From Mycolicibacterium sp. HK-90 (GTDB taxonomy: Bacteria > Actinomycetota > Actinomycetes > Mycobacteriales > Mycobacteriaceae), in assembly GCF_030486405.1 (NCBI RefSeq), contig NZ_CP129613.1, positions 3,286,001 through 3,350,000 on the forward strand: a stretch of DNA of 64,000 nt, in the 5' to 3' direction. The position numbers were made by a program, and so were the translations under genes. Under the pieces are notes generated by a model that ran no database searches, was not told the DNA's origin, and saw nothing but the letters and a program-made list of their open reading frames with translations. Each line of letters opens with the position of its first letter. The first letter of the stretch is position 1. Positions 50,996 to 60,223 of this stretch are shown here, piece by piece.

Positions 50996-51429
50996 CCGCT
51001 GTCCTGACCGGCGCCTGCTGCGGTCTCCCCGTGGCGTCCCAGCGCCCGGGCGCGAAACCGGTGCCATTCGGCCAGCGCGGCCTCGGCGTTGCCGGGCTCA
51101 AGAAACTCACCGCTCGCCAGAGCCCGGGCATCGAACCGCTCGGCGAGAGCCATCGCGACGAACGGCGCATCTCCCCCGCCGCGAAACATCAGCGTGACCC
51201 CGTTGGTGGGTGCGTCGTCGGGGTCGGTCAACGGCACCTCCACGGTGAAGCCGTCCCCGGTCCCCTGGCCCCAGCCCGTGGCATCCCACACCATGTCGGG
51301 AACGAGTTCTCCGAGGGCGGCCCGCACGGCTCCGACCGTCCCGATGTTCTCCGGATCCCAAGAGTCGGGGATCTCATCCGATGCCTTGATGCCGGCGGGA
51401 AATCGCATGACGAACACGTCCCAGCTCAT
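50992..51429 (-). CDS. Hypothetical protein
   Basis: 145 residues: MSWDVFVMRFPAGIKASDEIPDSWDPENIGTVGAVRAAL, a domain with alternating strands (FTVEVPLTDPDDAPTNGVTLMFRGGGDAPFVAMALAERF), ending in a helical tail. The MSWDVFVMRFP start with a following acidic domain recurs in actinobacterial conserved hypotheticals; function unknown. Confidence 0.68.
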   Translation of the reverse strand: MSWDVFVMRFPAGIKASDEIPDSWDPENIGTVGAVRAALGELVPDMVWDATGWGQGTGDGFTVEVPLTDPDDAPTNGVTLMFRGGGDAPFVAMALAERFDARALASGEFLEPGNAEAALAEWHRFRARALGRHGETAAGAGQDSG

Positions 51430-51574
51430 GCCATCACGCTAATGGCAGCGGCCCGCCCAACCGTGCACCAATTTCGCTTCGACGGTCGTGATGCCAGGCC
51501 CCTGGATAGTTCCGGCCGGGCGACGGCGTTTACGGGATCGGCAGGTCATTTCCACAGCCCTCAGGAGGAGAAGC

Positions 51575-52489
51575 ATGAGCTTGGACAATCTTTCACACCT
51601 CGGTAGCCGGGGCGTCGACGAATTGGTTCCGTCGCGCTACGCCGTACAGGTCGGTGATATCGAGGTGCTGGTGATCAGCGATGGGGTGCTGCCCATCACC
51701 GCATCGACACTGGCCACCAATGCCGAGTCGACCAAACTGGCAGGCTGGTTGGGCGATAACTTCCTGCCGCCCGAGGTGGTCGATTGGCCGCTGAACGTGG
51801 TGGTGGTACGCAGCGGGGACCAGACGATCCTTGTCGATGCCGGCCTGGGTCTGGAGTTCCCGGACTTCCCGCGGGCGGGGCAGACCGTCCAACGCCTCGA
51901 AGCTGCCGGTGTCGATCTGGGGTCCGTGACCGACGTGGTACTCACCCACATGCACATGGACCACGTTGGCGGGTTGATCACTGACGGGGTCAAGGAAAAG
52001 CTGCGTCCGGACCTGCGAGTCCACGCTGCGACCGCAGAGGCCGAGTTCTGGGAGGCGCCCGACTTCTCCCAAACCGTGATGCCGCAGCCCATTCCGGACG
52101 TGCTTCGCAGAGTCGCCTCGCAATTCCTGGACGACTACCGCGGCCAACTGCGGACATTCGAAAACGAGTATGAGGTGGCACCGGGGGTCCTCATCTCCCG
52201 CACCGGCGGCCACACACCCGGCCACAGCGTGGTCCGCTTGGCGTCCGGCGGTGAGGGGCTGACGTTCGCCGGCGACGCCGTGTTCCAGGTCGGCTTCGAC
52301 AATCCCGAGTGGCACAACGGCTTTGAACATGATCCCGAAGAATCCGTCCGAGTCCGGGTCGATCTGCTGACCGAGCTGGCGGCGACGGGCGAGGCTCTGG
52401 TGGCCACCCACCTGCCCTTCCCGTCCGTCTGCAGAGTAGCCGTCGCCGGGGATGCCTTCCGGTGTGTGCCGGACGTCTGGGATTACTGA
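51575..52489 (+). CDS. Metallo-beta-lactamase-fold hydrolase
   Basis: 304 residues from ATG 51575 (AGGAGGAG upstream). Metal motif THMHMDHVGG (HxHxDH), followed by GHTPGHSVVRLASGGEGLTFAGDAVF and ATHLPFPSVCRV near the end supplying the third His. It resembles AHL-lactonase/quorum-quenching-like lactonases and other MBL hydrolases; substrate unknown. Confidence 0.9.
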   Translation: MSLDNLSHLGSRGVDELVPSRYAVQVGDIEVLVISDGVLPITASTLATNAESTKLAGWLGDNFLPPEVVDWPLNVVVVRSGDQTILVDAGLGLEFPDFPRAGQTVQRLEAAGVDLGSVTDVVLTHMHMDHVGGLITDGVKEKLRPDLRVHAATAEAEFWEAPDFSQTVMPQPIPDVLRRVASQFLDDYRGQLRTFENEYEVAPGVLISRTGGHTPGHSVVRLASGGEGLTFAGDAVFQVGFDNPEWHNGFEHDPEESVRVRVDLLTELAATGEALVATHLPFPSVCRVAVAGDAFRCVPDVWDY

Positions 52490-52525
52490 ACCTGTCCTCG
52501 ACCTGTCCGGGCCCATCCTTGCCGC

Positions 52526-52564
52526 CGGGCCGGCCGTCTCACCTCTTCGGTGGGCCGGCCGGCT
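52526..52564. terminator. Hairpin after the MBL gene
   Basis: A GC-rich stem made of GGGCCGGCCG...CACC and GGTGGGCCGGCC, with a TCTTC loop and one mismatch, lies about 40 bases after the MBL stop and between convergent genes. Confidence 0.6.
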
Positions 52565-52634
52565 CTGGCTACATCGACACGAAGTTGCCGAACCACCAGA
52601 AACCCCAACGCTCGATGGCCGGGATCTTGGTCGG

Positions 52635-54230
52635 TCATCCACCTGCCTGCCGCGTCGCCATGACGACCAGCCCGTATGCCACCGCAAAGCGATGCCCCAG
52701 TTTCGCGCCCACGTTGCCCCGCCCGACGCTGACCTCAGGTCCTAGTTGTTCGCTGACCGCCCGGACCAATTCGTCGTCGCCGGCTCCGCCACCGACCAGC
52801 AGAACGCCGGTTGCCCCGGGTGCCACCTGCTTCAGACCCCTCATCACGTTGCCGCCGATCACCAGCCGCTTGGCCGCGAGTCGCCAACTACGCCACTCGG
52901 TTCCGGACATCCGCGATGTGAACGGCAGTAGCCCACTGGGAGCCGGGGTCAGGAGCCAGCCGGTGCATCGCCCGTTGATCGGCTTGTCGAGAAACTGGCG
53001 CCGGCCATGCTCGTCCTCGATGAGCTGGACCGTCACGGCGGTGACGGCCTCGGCCCGCTTCGCGTACTCCGCTGCGCTTCTTGAGATGTCGAGCGCGCAG
53101 GCCGTGGCGGTGGTGAGCAGCTGGCCGGCGCCCGGTAGCACGACACGGGCACCATCGGTCACGACGTCGACGGTGCCTCCTCCCACGTCGACGGCCACGA
53201 CGTCAGAGGTGACGCCCGGAGTGCTCAACGCGCCGACGCGGGCGGCAGCAGCCTCCGATTCGATGTGTGTCACCGCGGCGCCGAGTGCCTGCTCGAGCTC
53301 ATCGGCGGAGGCAGGCAATGCGTCCGTGCCACCCATGGTGGCTCTCACCAAACTGTCGACCGCAACCGATCCTCGTCGCGAATTGGCCTGGTGGGCAATG
53401 TCGGCCAGGTGGATCACATGAGCCTGCCCGGCCTCCTCGTGCGCCAGCGCGGCTGGTTCGGGTAGCCGCTGTCCCGATGTAGCGGGAACCGCTCTGCAGT
53501 CGTCGAGGGACACGACGGCACAGGCACTATCGAACAGCTGGTCCGCGATCATCCGCGCGTCGGCTCGTTCCTCGTCACGGAGACCGAAGACGTCGGCGAG
53601 CCAGAACGGGTCGGTCAAACGCTGCAGCGGCGCCGTCCCCTGACGGACCTCGACCGCCACCAGTGTCGCCGAAAACAGTTGCCGCACATCGATGTCGTCG
53701 ACGACCGGCAGGGCGAGCCCGAGCCGGTTCGACACCAGCACCGCCTCGTCGTTCTCGGTCAGCACCGCGACGACGTTCCGGCCCTGCTCGACCGCGGCGG
53801 CCACCGCGCCGGCCACGTCCTGGTAACCCCAGTCAGAGGTCGCGCAGGCGACGACCGGCCGGCCCGGGGCGATCGTGTCGAGGTGTTCGACCGGAACGGG
53901 GGCACCGACGCCCACCGAGTCACCGGCGGTCGTCGCCGCCGAGCGGGTGGCGATGATGAGTCGCCCGGTGCGGCGGGTCTCCAGCTTGACCCGTTCGACG
54001 GAGGAATGAACGGGCGGCGTCGGGGCGAACGCGGCCTGTTCGATCACCAACCCGTGGGTATCGGCGAGCCGTCGGGCCAACTGCGCGGCGCCCTCGACCG
54101 CACGCAGTGATCCTTTCCCGCCGCGGGTCGGTGTGCGTGCGCTGGCCAGCACGTCGAGTTCGGTTCCCGCCCGGCACAGAACGACCTCGGTGGTGGCGTT
54201 GCCGATATCGATGCCGGCCCAGATGGTCAT
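52635..54230 (-). CDS. Diol/glycerol dehydratase reactivase, large subunit type
   Basis: 531 residues. ATPase fold with IWAGIDIGNATTEVVLCRAG (phosphate 1), VAVDVGGGTVDVVTDGARVV (phosphate 2), and late GVLLVGGGAGDDELVRAVSEQLG. Reactivases release damaged cobalamin from B12-dependent diol dehydratase. Shorter than the about 605 residues usual for PduG/DdrA. Start overlaps the stop of the small subunit by 4 bases. Confidence 0.88.
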   Translation of the reverse strand: MTIWAGIDIGNATTEVVLCRAGTELDVLASARTPTRGGKGSLRAVEGAAQLARRLADTHGLVIEQAAFAPTPPVHSSVERVKLETRRTGRLIIATRSAATTAGDSVGVGAPVPVEHLDTIAPGRPVVACATSDWGYQDVAGAVAAAVEQGRNVVAVLTENDEAVLVSNRLGLALPVVDDIDVRQLFSATLVAVEVRQGTAPLQRLTDPFWLADVFGLRDEERADARMIADQLFDSACAVVSLDDCRAVPATSGQRLPEPAALAHEEAGQAHVIHLADIAHQANSRRGSVAVDSLVRATMGGTDALPASADELEQALGAAVTHIESEAAAARVGALSTPGVTSDVVAVDVGGGTVDVVTDGARVVLPGAGQLLTTATACALDISRSAAEYAKRAEAVTAVTVQLIEDEHGRRQFLDKPINGRCTGWLLTPAPSGLLPFTSRMSGTEWRSWRLAAKRLVIGGNVMRGLKQVAPGATGVLLVGGGAGDDELVRAVSEQLGPEVSVGRGNVGAKLGHRFAVAYGLVVMATRQAGG

Positions 54231-54586
54231 CGCAGCAGGCCGCGCCGCCGGTAGACGCCGGCGGCCTCGCGGACGAAGCCGGCGCAGATCGGGGCGTCCT
54301 GCTCGGCCAGTCGCTCGGCAAGATCCATGAGCTCGGGAAATGTGGACCGTCCCGGCCGCAGCGCCTCGTATGCCGACAACATGTCCTCGGCGCTCAGGGC
54401 GGTCATCTCGGCCGCCCGTCGCAGATTCATCGCCAGCTGCACCGACCCGGTGCGTTCGGCGGTACCCGCCTGTGCCAGCAGGGTTTCCCGACTGATCCGG
54501 ATGTCATCGAGGGCCAGGTCGCCGCTGCGGGCAGCCTCGACGGTCACCTCCGCGAGACTACGGCCGGAATGTGAAGACGTGGTCAT
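54227..54586 (-). CDS. Diol/glycerol dehydratase small subunit
   Basis: 119 residues from ATG 54586. Matches PduE-type small subunits: SLAEVTVEAARSGDLALDDIRISRETLLAQAGTAERTGSVQLAMNLRRAAEMTALSAEDMLSAYEALRPGRSTFPELMDLAERLAEQDAPICAGFVREAAGVYRRR. Stop and start overlaps (ATGA) on both sides show translational coupling in a three-gene operon. Confidence 0.9.
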   Translation of the reverse strand: MTTSSHSGRSLAEVTVEAARSGDLALDDIRISRETLLAQAGTAERTGSVQLAMNLRRAAEMTALSAEDMLSAYEALRPGRSTFPELMDLAERLAEQDAPICAGFVREAAGVYRRRGLLR

Positions 54587-56862
54587 GACCTGAGCTCCAG
54601 TTCGATCTGGGTGCGGGTGGTTTCGTCGCATCGTTCGGACTGTTCCCGTTCGATGGCGACCATGGAGACCACCTGGGTGTGATACCGCGCGGTGATGGCC
54701 TCTTCGGTGTAGGCGTTGCGCATCGGGGCCGGCGTCGCGCCCTTGGCGTGCCGGCCGGCGTTGATCCCGATCAGCCGGTACATCTGCGGGGTGATCAGCG
54801 GTGCGACGCTGAGCAATTCGAGGTTGGACAACGGGGTGAGGTCCCGACGATGGATGATCGTGGTGCCTTTGGCCTGCAACCCGACCGCGATCCCGGATCC
54901 GGACAGCTGCGCGGCGGACTTCCCGATGGCGCCGAGGTCGATGGTGTCGGTGATGCGGACCAGCCGCGGCACGCACTGCTCCTCTTCGAGCCCGGCCAAG
55001 ATCTGTTCCAACACCTCATAGATGGTCAGACCGGACAGGGTGCGAAACAGCTTGGTACCGAACGCCGGCGACACACCGATCACGACCTCACGCGGATCGT
55101 CGCCGACCTGGGCGGGACCGACCGGCATCAGGCGGTCGGGTTGGGCGAAGGTCGCCTGCTCCTTGGCCAGATCGGCCACCGACCGGGCCTGCCGCACGGC
55201 ATCGATCTGGGCCTGGCGCTCGGCCGTCGGCCGGTAACCTGTTCCGGGCCCACGGTAGTCGTTCGGATCCTGCAGTGCCGACAGGACGTTCATCTCCTCG
55301 TCGAAGATGGCGGCGGTCTGCAGATAGTCGCCGGTGACCCTGGCCTTGGCCATGCCGAGCACGCGGTCGGCGAGGTCGGTGAAACCGGTCTCGGCAAGCG
55401 CGGTGACGACATCGAGCACGGTGAGTCCCGACTGGTCGATCATCCTGGCGGCGCTGAGGACCTTGACCCCGTCGGTCTCCGGAAGATCCTTGGAACCTTG
55501 CGCCCCCACAACGGCTTCCACGTGGTCGTCGTCGAAGTCGGCGAGGCCGAGGTACTCGAAGACCGCACGGGTGGCTTCGGCGGCCATCCGTCGCATGGCC
55601 TCCAGCGTCGTCGGGTCGACCGACCGCAGTCCCCCGTCGACGCCCCAGTCCCGCTGCAGAACCAGGTAGTCATCGAGATCGTCGGCATTGAAGTTCGACG
55701 GGCCGAACATGTTGTCGTAGGCCGACACGGACCCAAAGCCGGAGAAGATGAAATCCGACCCGGACAGCAACACCGGCAACGTCCGGCTGGTTCGGCGCAT
55801 CGTCGACTCGGACATCAAACTGTCGTTGCCACTGCACGACTCCAGCCCGCGCAGCATGACCATCAGGTTCTCGGCGATCAGTTCGCGGACGCCTCCCGGC
55901 ACCGAGGCCGTGATGCCGGCACCGTCGATCCCGCCGTTCTGCACGCCCTGGGCGCCGATGCCCTTGGCCAGGGCCACACAGCGAGACTCCAGATAGTTCA
56001 TGGACTTTCGCTCGGCCTGCCCCATGAGCACCTCGGAGCCCGCCCCACTCGACAGCCGCATCTTGATGCCGCGCGAGGCGTACGACGAGGTCAGGAACGC
56101 CTTGGACCACGGGGTGTCGTCGCCATCGGTGAAGACCTGCTCGGTGCCGTAGACCGACACCGTCTCGGCGTAGGAAACCAGACCGCGCACACCCATCTCG
56201 AGCTCGCGGGCCTCCTCGACGGAGCACTGGGTCAGGGCGCCGGGTGCGGGCACCTGGGAACCGATCAACAACCCGACGGCGACGGCCGGGGCATCGTCGA
56301 GCACCGGAACCGTCGCCTCCAGCTCCCGGAAGCCGTACACCACCGCGGTGGCGGCGTCCGCGGCGATCAGCAGCGGATCGTCGAGCCGATTGGTGACATG
56401 CGCCTGATTCGCCGGCGTCCGGCGCGCGCGCATCTTCATCATCGCCATCTGGATCTCGACCGGCTGCAACATCGCGACGACGCGAGCCATCTTGGCCGGG
56501 GTCAGCCCCGAGCACACCCGCAGCACCTGCTCCCGGGGCACACTCGAGTCCACGATCATCCGGGCCAGGTCGGAATCGTCCATCGCCATCGATCGGGGCG
56601 CCTCGGAGTGGTCGACGGCGTACCGCACGATGAACTCGTCGATCGTGTCGAAGCCGGCCGCCGGCGTCGAGTCCATCTCCAACACGGTCCCGTCATCGGC
56701 CACCACCCAGGACGGTTCCGGATCGTGGGGCGACCGGTGCGAGATCATCCCCAATTCGGGGTCGGCCTCGGCAAACCCGTCGAGGTTGACGCGCTGTTCG
56801 TCCAGCAGCCGAATACGTCCCAACCGATGGTCCTGATCGATCTCCGAGCTGTTCAGGTGCAT
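54583..56862 (-). CDS. Diol/glycerol dehydratase, fused large and medium subunits
   Basis: 759 residues from ATG 56862. The first about 560 residues are the large catalytic subunit (LMGQAERKSMNYLESRCVALAKGIGAQGVQNGGIDGAGI; LSGSDFIFSGFGSVSAYDNMFGPSNFNADDLDDYLVLQRD); a linker (DYRGPGTGYRPTAERQ) leads to a medium subunit (VVIGVSPAFGTKLFRTLSG; GSGIAVGLQAKGTTIIHRRDLTPLSNLELLS). Adenosylcobalamin-dependent dehydration of a 1,2-diol or glycerol to an aldehyde. No microcompartment or alcohol/aldehyde dehydrogenase is adjacent. A 4-bp overlap to the small subunit. Confidence 0.92.
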   Translation of the reverse strand: MHLNSSEIDQDHRLGRIRLLDEQRVNLDGFAEADPELGMISHRSPHDPEPSWVVADDGTVLEMDSTPAAGFDTIDEFIVRYAVDHSEAPRSMAMDDSDLARMIVDSSVPREQVLRVCSGLTPAKMARVVAMLQPVEIQMAMMKMRARRTPANQAHVTNRLDDPLLIAADAATAVVYGFRELEATVPVLDDAPAVAVGLLIGSQVPAPGALTQCSVEEARELEMGVRGLVSYAETVSVYGTEQVFTDGDDTPWSKAFLTSSYASRGIKMRLSSGAGSEVLMGQAERKSMNYLESRCVALAKGIGAQGVQNGGIDGAGITASVPGGVRELIAENLMVMLRGLESCSGNDSLMSESTMRRTSRTLPVLLSGSDFIFSGFGSVSAYDNMFGPSNFNADDLDDYLVLQRDWGVDGGLRSVDPTTLEAMRRMAAEATRAVFEYLGLADFDDDHVEAVVGAQGSKDLPETDGVKVLSAARMIDQSGLTVLDVVTALAETGFTDLADRVLGMAKARVTGDYLQTAAIFDEEMNVLSALQDPNDYRGPGTGYRPTAERQAQIDAVRQARSVADLAKEQATFAQPDRLMPVGPAQVGDDPREVVIGVSPAFGTKLFRTLSGLTIYEVLEQILAGLEEEQCVPRLVRITDTIDLGAIGKSAAQLSGSGIAVGLQAKGTTIIHRRDLTPLSNLELLSVAPLITPQMYRLIGINAGRHAKGATPAPMRNAYTEEAITARYHTQVVSMVAIEREQSERCDETTRTQIELELRS

Positions 56863-56944
56863 GGCGCTCGCCGTACCTCTCTTCTCGCGTGATGGGCACA
56901 GCATTGACCGGCCGCCGAGCGCGGAACAACGTCGCGCGCCGACC

Positions 56945-56958
56945 TTCCAACACGTTGT
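56945..56958 (+). promoter_or_regulatory. Site TTCCAACACGTTGT (half of an inverted pair)
   Basis: Inverted partner of ACAAGGTGTTGGAA at 57004-57017. They flank the centre of the divergent gap between the dehydratase and permease promoters; likely bound by the PucR protein at 58728 (inference). Confidence 0.6.
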
Positions 56959-57003
56959 GTGATGCGGCGGGCACATCCGGCGTCCCGTGTGACCTGGCCT
57001 ACA

Positions 57004-57017
57004 ACAAGGTGTTGGAA
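57004..57017 (-). promoter_or_regulatory. Site ACAAGGTGTTGGAA (half of an inverted pair)
   Basis: Inverse complement TTCCAACACCTTGT matches the site at 56945 in 13 of 14 positions, centre to centre 59 bases. Confidence 0.6.
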
Positions 57018-57122
57018 AGAGCCCGTGCGCCTCTGGCCGAAGGCTTGCGGTTCTCGCACACTTCATCCCCAGAACTCGACGGAATCCGCGGTCTGCGGCT
57101 CCGGTGACAGAGGAGGTTGCCC

Positions 57123-58553
57123 ATGTCCCAGGTCGTCGACGCAGACGACACGCGTAGGCGCGAAACATCGTCGGATGGCCGGCCCGCCAAGTTGCGCGGC
57201 AGCCTCGGCGTCCCCGCCATCGTCCTGATGGTGGTCGCCGCCGCGGCGCCACTGTCGACGATCGGCGGCAACGTGCCGATCGCGATGGTGCTCGGAAACA
57301 CGACGGGCATCCCGGTCGCGTTCCTCGTGGCCGGAGCGGTGTTCCTGCTCTTTGCAGCCAGTTTCGTCGCGATGTCGAAGTACGTCACCAAGCCGGGCGC
57401 CTTCTACGCGTACATCCAGATGGCCCTTGGCCGCGCAGCCGGTGCCGGGGCCGCGGTGCTCGCGCTTCCGGCATACATGGCGACACTGCTCGGCGTGGCC
57501 GCCTACGACGGCGTCATCCTCGCCGGGCTCATCGAGCGTTTCGGCGGACCCGACATCCCGTGGTGGCTGTTGACCGCGCTGGTGCTGGCGGCGGTCGCGT
57601 GGCTGGGTTACCGCGACATCGATCTCAGCGCCAAGGTCCTCGGCATCTTCCTGGTGTCCGAGGTGGCGATCCTGGTCGTGCTCGATCTGGTCATCGTTCT
57701 GCAAGGCGGTGAAAAGGGCCTGACGGGTGACTCTTTCACCCCGCAGGGCCTGGCCGGCGGTGTGGGCATCGCGCTGTTGTACGCGCTGTGGGGCTTCGTG
57801 GGCGTCGAAGCGACCGCGGTCTTCCGCGACGAGGCCAAGGATCCGGACCGCACGGTTCCGCGGGCCACCTACTGGGCCGTCGGAATCGTGGCGACCTTCT
57901 ACGCCTTCTCGAGCTGGGCCCTGATCGAGGGCAACGGTGGTCCCGACGCCATCGCGGCCGCCGAGGCCGATCCCGACAACTTCATGGTGAACACCGCGCA
58001 GCAATACCTCGGCATGCTGGGCCGTGACCTGACCACCGGCTTCTGGTTCATCAGCGTCTTCGCCTGCGCCCTGGCGTTCCACAACATCGCCTCCAGATAC
58101 GCCTTCGCGTTGGGCCAGAGCGGCGTTTTCTCGAAGCGTCTCGGCGAGGTGCACGGCCGCCACGGCGCCCCGTCGAACGCCTCGCTGGCCATCACCGTGG
58201 CGTCGTTCGTGACCATGGGCATCTTCGCGGCGCTCCAACTGGACCCGGTGCTGCAGATCTTCGGGCCCCTCGGCGGCCTCGGCATCTACGCGCTGGCGAT
58301 CCTGTGGCTGTTGACCACGATCTCGGTGGTGATCTTCTTCAGCCGCCGCGGCGACTCGACCCGCAAGGTGGTGTTGGGCTCGGCCGCCACGCTCGCCCTG
58401 GCCGGCGCCCTGGTGCTGGTCGTGTCGAATCTGACCCTGATCGTCGGTGGCAGCTCCACTCTCGCGCTGATCTTCGGCGCGATGCCGCTGGTGTTCTTCG
58501 GGGTTGGCATGCTGCTGAGCCGACGGTCGACCGCGGACCTGTCCTCGGTGTGA
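57123..58553 (+). CDS. APC-family amino-acid/amine permease
   Basis: 476 residues, 12 predicted TM helices. Start LRGSLGVPAIVLMVVAAAAPLSTIGGNVPIAMVLGNTTGIPVAFLVAG and VGVEATAVFRDEAKDPDRTVPRATYWAVG are standard APC features. In this locus it may take up the dehydratase substrate or a related amine such as ethanolamine; substrate not shown. ATG 57123 has GAGGAGG before it. Ends at a strong hairpin. Confidence 0.9.
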   Translation: MSQVVDADDTRRRETSSDGRPAKLRGSLGVPAIVLMVVAAAAPLSTIGGNVPIAMVLGNTTGIPVAFLVAGAVFLLFAASFVAMSKYVTKPGAFYAYIQMALGRAAGAGAAVLALPAYMATLLGVAAYDGVILAGLIERFGGPDIPWWLLTALVLAAVAWLGYRDIDLSAKVLGIFLVSEVAILVVLDLVIVLQGGEKGLTGDSFTPQGLAGGVGIALLYALWGFVGVEATAVFRDEAKDPDRTVPRATYWAVGIVATFYAFSSWALIEGNGGPDAIAAAEADPDNFMVNTAQQYLGMLGRDLTTGFWFISVFACALAFHNIASRYAFALGQSGVFSKRLGEVHGRHGAPSNASLAITVASFVTMGIFAALQLDPVLQIFGPLGGLGIYALAILWLLTTISVVIFFSRRGDSTRKVVLGSAATLALAGALVLVVSNLTLIVGGSSTLALIFGAMPLVFFGVGMLLSRRSTADLSSV

Positions 58554-58560
58554 TCGGTGA

Positions 58561-58600
58561 GGGCATGCTCGGCGACTGTCCGCAGTCGCCGAGCATGCCC
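58561..58600. terminator. Perfect 18-bp stem terminator after the permease
   Basis: Arms 58561-58578 (GGGCATGCTCGGCGACTG) and 58583-58600 are perfectly complementary, with loop TCCG, eight bases after the permease stop. Confidence 0.9.
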
Positions 58601-58727
58601 TGTCGTGCTGCGAGAACACCCCCGCTGCGCTGGTACCGTCGTGCCCGGGGGTGTGGGTGTGCCGCCGCGGTCTCGCCGACAGCAACAGGAACACGGGGGC
58701 CGACGGTAGATCAGGAGAACGCGCGAC

Positions 58728-59807
58728 ATGTCTCGGGAATCGTCGCTGAGCGTGGCGGAGGCCTTGACTGTGGCGCCGTTGGACCGTGGTTCGGTGGTCG
58801 CCGGTCATCGCGGTCTGACCCGTGAGGTCGCCTGGGTGGACATCATCCATGCTCCCGCCGAGTCCTTCATCCGCCCCGGCGACCTCGTGCTGTGCACCGG
58901 AGCCGATATCCGGCAGCCGGGCAACCGGGAGTTCCTGACCTATCTCGTGTCCTCTCCCGCGGCGGGGCTGATATTGAGCCCACCCCCGGAAATCACCGTC
59001 CGCGAACTGCTCAACTCGCTGGTCCCGCTGGCCGATCGTCACGAGTTCCCCGTGGTGATCCTGCCGTGGGAGATCGCCTTCGCCGACGTGCAGAAGAACC
59101 TGTTCCCGCTGTTGAGCCCCGGGGCTCCCGGCGCACACGTGGAGATGGCCATCGGCCGACGCCAGCGTGACGACGCCGGCTGGAACGACCTTGCCGCCGC
59201 CTTCGCCGAAGCCCTCGACGAACTGGCACTCTCGGCCGGCGTGGCCGTGCATACCTCGGTAACCGACGACCTCGTGATGTGTCACTTCTCCTCGGCCCCG
59301 TCGACGTCCACCGTCTCCGTGTTGGTCGCGTCCGCCCAGCGGCTCAGCTCGCTTCCCGAGGAGCTCGTCAGTTGGGCGCTGCTTCCTCCCGTCCACGGGC
59401 AGTCCGCCCCGATGACGGCATCGGTGCCCCCGGCGCTGCCCGGCCGGCCGGCCGGTTCACGCCAGTTCGCCGAGGTGCTGCGCCAGGATCCACAGTCCAT
59501 GGCGACGATCCTCGAGACGTTGCAGCCGCTGATCGACTACGACAAGACGCGTCGTGGGCAACTCGTCCATACGTTGGAGATCCTCCTCAACGAGGCCACC
59601 AACATCAGCGCGGCCGCGCGTGCGCTCTACCTCAACCGGCACTCCCTGATGTACCGGATCAAACTCATCGAAGAGCTCACGGGCCTGTCGCTCAAAGACC
59701 CCGCCGACCGCTTCCAGTTGGAGGTCAGCGTGCGCGTCCATCAGATCAACGAGGCACGCATCGACGGGCCCGGCCACGGATCCGTCACCACCGCCTGCTT
59801 GCCTTGA
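58728..59807 (+). CDS. PucR-family regulator of the dehydratase locus
   Basis: 359 residues. N-terminal PucR domain (LSVAEALTVAPLDRGSVVAGHRGLTREVAWVDIIHAPAESFIRPGDLVLCTGADI) and C-terminal HTH_30: LVHTLEILLNEATNISAAARALYLNRHSLMYRIKLIEELTGLSLKDPADRFQLEVSVRVH. PucR regulators control purine and amine utilisation. It follows the permease and terminator; likely controls the divergent dehydratase and permease genes. Confidence 0.92.
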   Translation: MSRESSLSVAEALTVAPLDRGSVVAGHRGLTREVAWVDIIHAPAESFIRPGDLVLCTGADIRQPGNREFLTYLVSSPAAGLILSPPPEITVRELLNSLVPLADRHEFPVVILPWEIAFADVQKNLFPLLSPGAPGAHVEMAIGRRQRDDAGWNDLAAAFAEALDELALSAGVAVHTSVTDDLVMCHFSSAPSTSTVSVLVASAQRLSSLPEELVSWALLPPVHGQSAPMTASVPPALPGRPAGSRQFAEVLRQDPQSMATILETLQPLIDYDKTRRGQLVHTLEILLNEATNISAAARALYLNRHSLMYRIKLIEELTGLSLKDPADRFQLEVSVRVHQINEARIDGPGHGSVTTACLP

Positions 59808-59850
59808 AACGCTGCTCGAGGCGACCGCCCTTCGTCCGGCGAGGCAATGG

Positions 59851-59866
59851 TTCAGCATTTTCTGAA
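59851..59866. promoter_or_regulatory. Palindrome TTCAG-N6-CTGAA, ArsR operator
   Basis: TTCAGCATTTTCTGAA lies 6 bases before the CmtR-like ATG, in the position and shape of a CmtR/SmtB operator. Confidence 0.6.
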
Positions 59867-59872
59867 TACACG

Positions 59873-60223
59873 ATGAGATGTACTGTCGTGCGGGTGGAGA
59901 CACTCACCCAGGTCGAAGTACTGGCCCGATTCGGTCACGCGCTCTCGGACCAGACGCGGTCCACGATCCTGCTGGCCCTCAAGGATTCCCCCGCATACCC
60001 GGCAGATCTGGCCGAGGCGGCCGGAGTGTCCCGGCAGAGCATGTCCAATCACCTTGCCTGCCTGCGTGGTTGCGGTCTGGTGGTGGCAGTACCGGAGGGG
60101 CGCCGCACCCGCTACGAACTCGCCGACCCCAAGCTGGCCCATGCCTTGAACGATCTGCTGCAGGTCGTGCCGGCCACCGACCCCGCGCAGTGTGCCGACG
60201 CCGCATCCGAGGGGTGCTGCTGA
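59873..60223 (+). CDS. CmtR-like metal-sensing ArsR regulator
   Basis: 116 residues. HTH with the CmtR metal pair: SDQTRSTILLALKDSPAYPADLAEAAGVSRQSMSNHLACLRGCGLVVAVPEG (HLACLRGCG matches M. tuberculosis CmtR HLSCLRGCG), and C-terminal Cys (QCADAASEGCC). CmtR senses Cd/Pb and represses an exporter. The following CDF gene starts within its stop codon. Confidence 0.9.
   Translation: MRCTVVRVETLTQVEVLARFGHALSDQTRSTILLALKDSPAYPADLAEAAGVSRQSMSNHLACLRGCGLVVAVPEGRRTRYELADPKLAHALNDLLQVVPATDPAQCADAASEGCC

Noticed and set aside
54679..56892. 737-codon frame antisense to the dehydratase operon
   Set aside because: Same reason: shadow of an established B12 dehydratase gene; the R/H/G/Q-rich product resembles nothing.
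56863..57122. Cobalamin riboswitch before the B12 dehydratase
   Set aside because: No B12-box-like GCCACTG or extended structured leader recognised; the gap is only 260 bases and shared by two promoters.
57063..59396. 777-codon open frame antisense to the permease and PucR genes
   Set aside because: Low-complexity R/E/H/D/Q-rich translation without family signature, mirror frame of two well-supported genes in GC-rich DNA.
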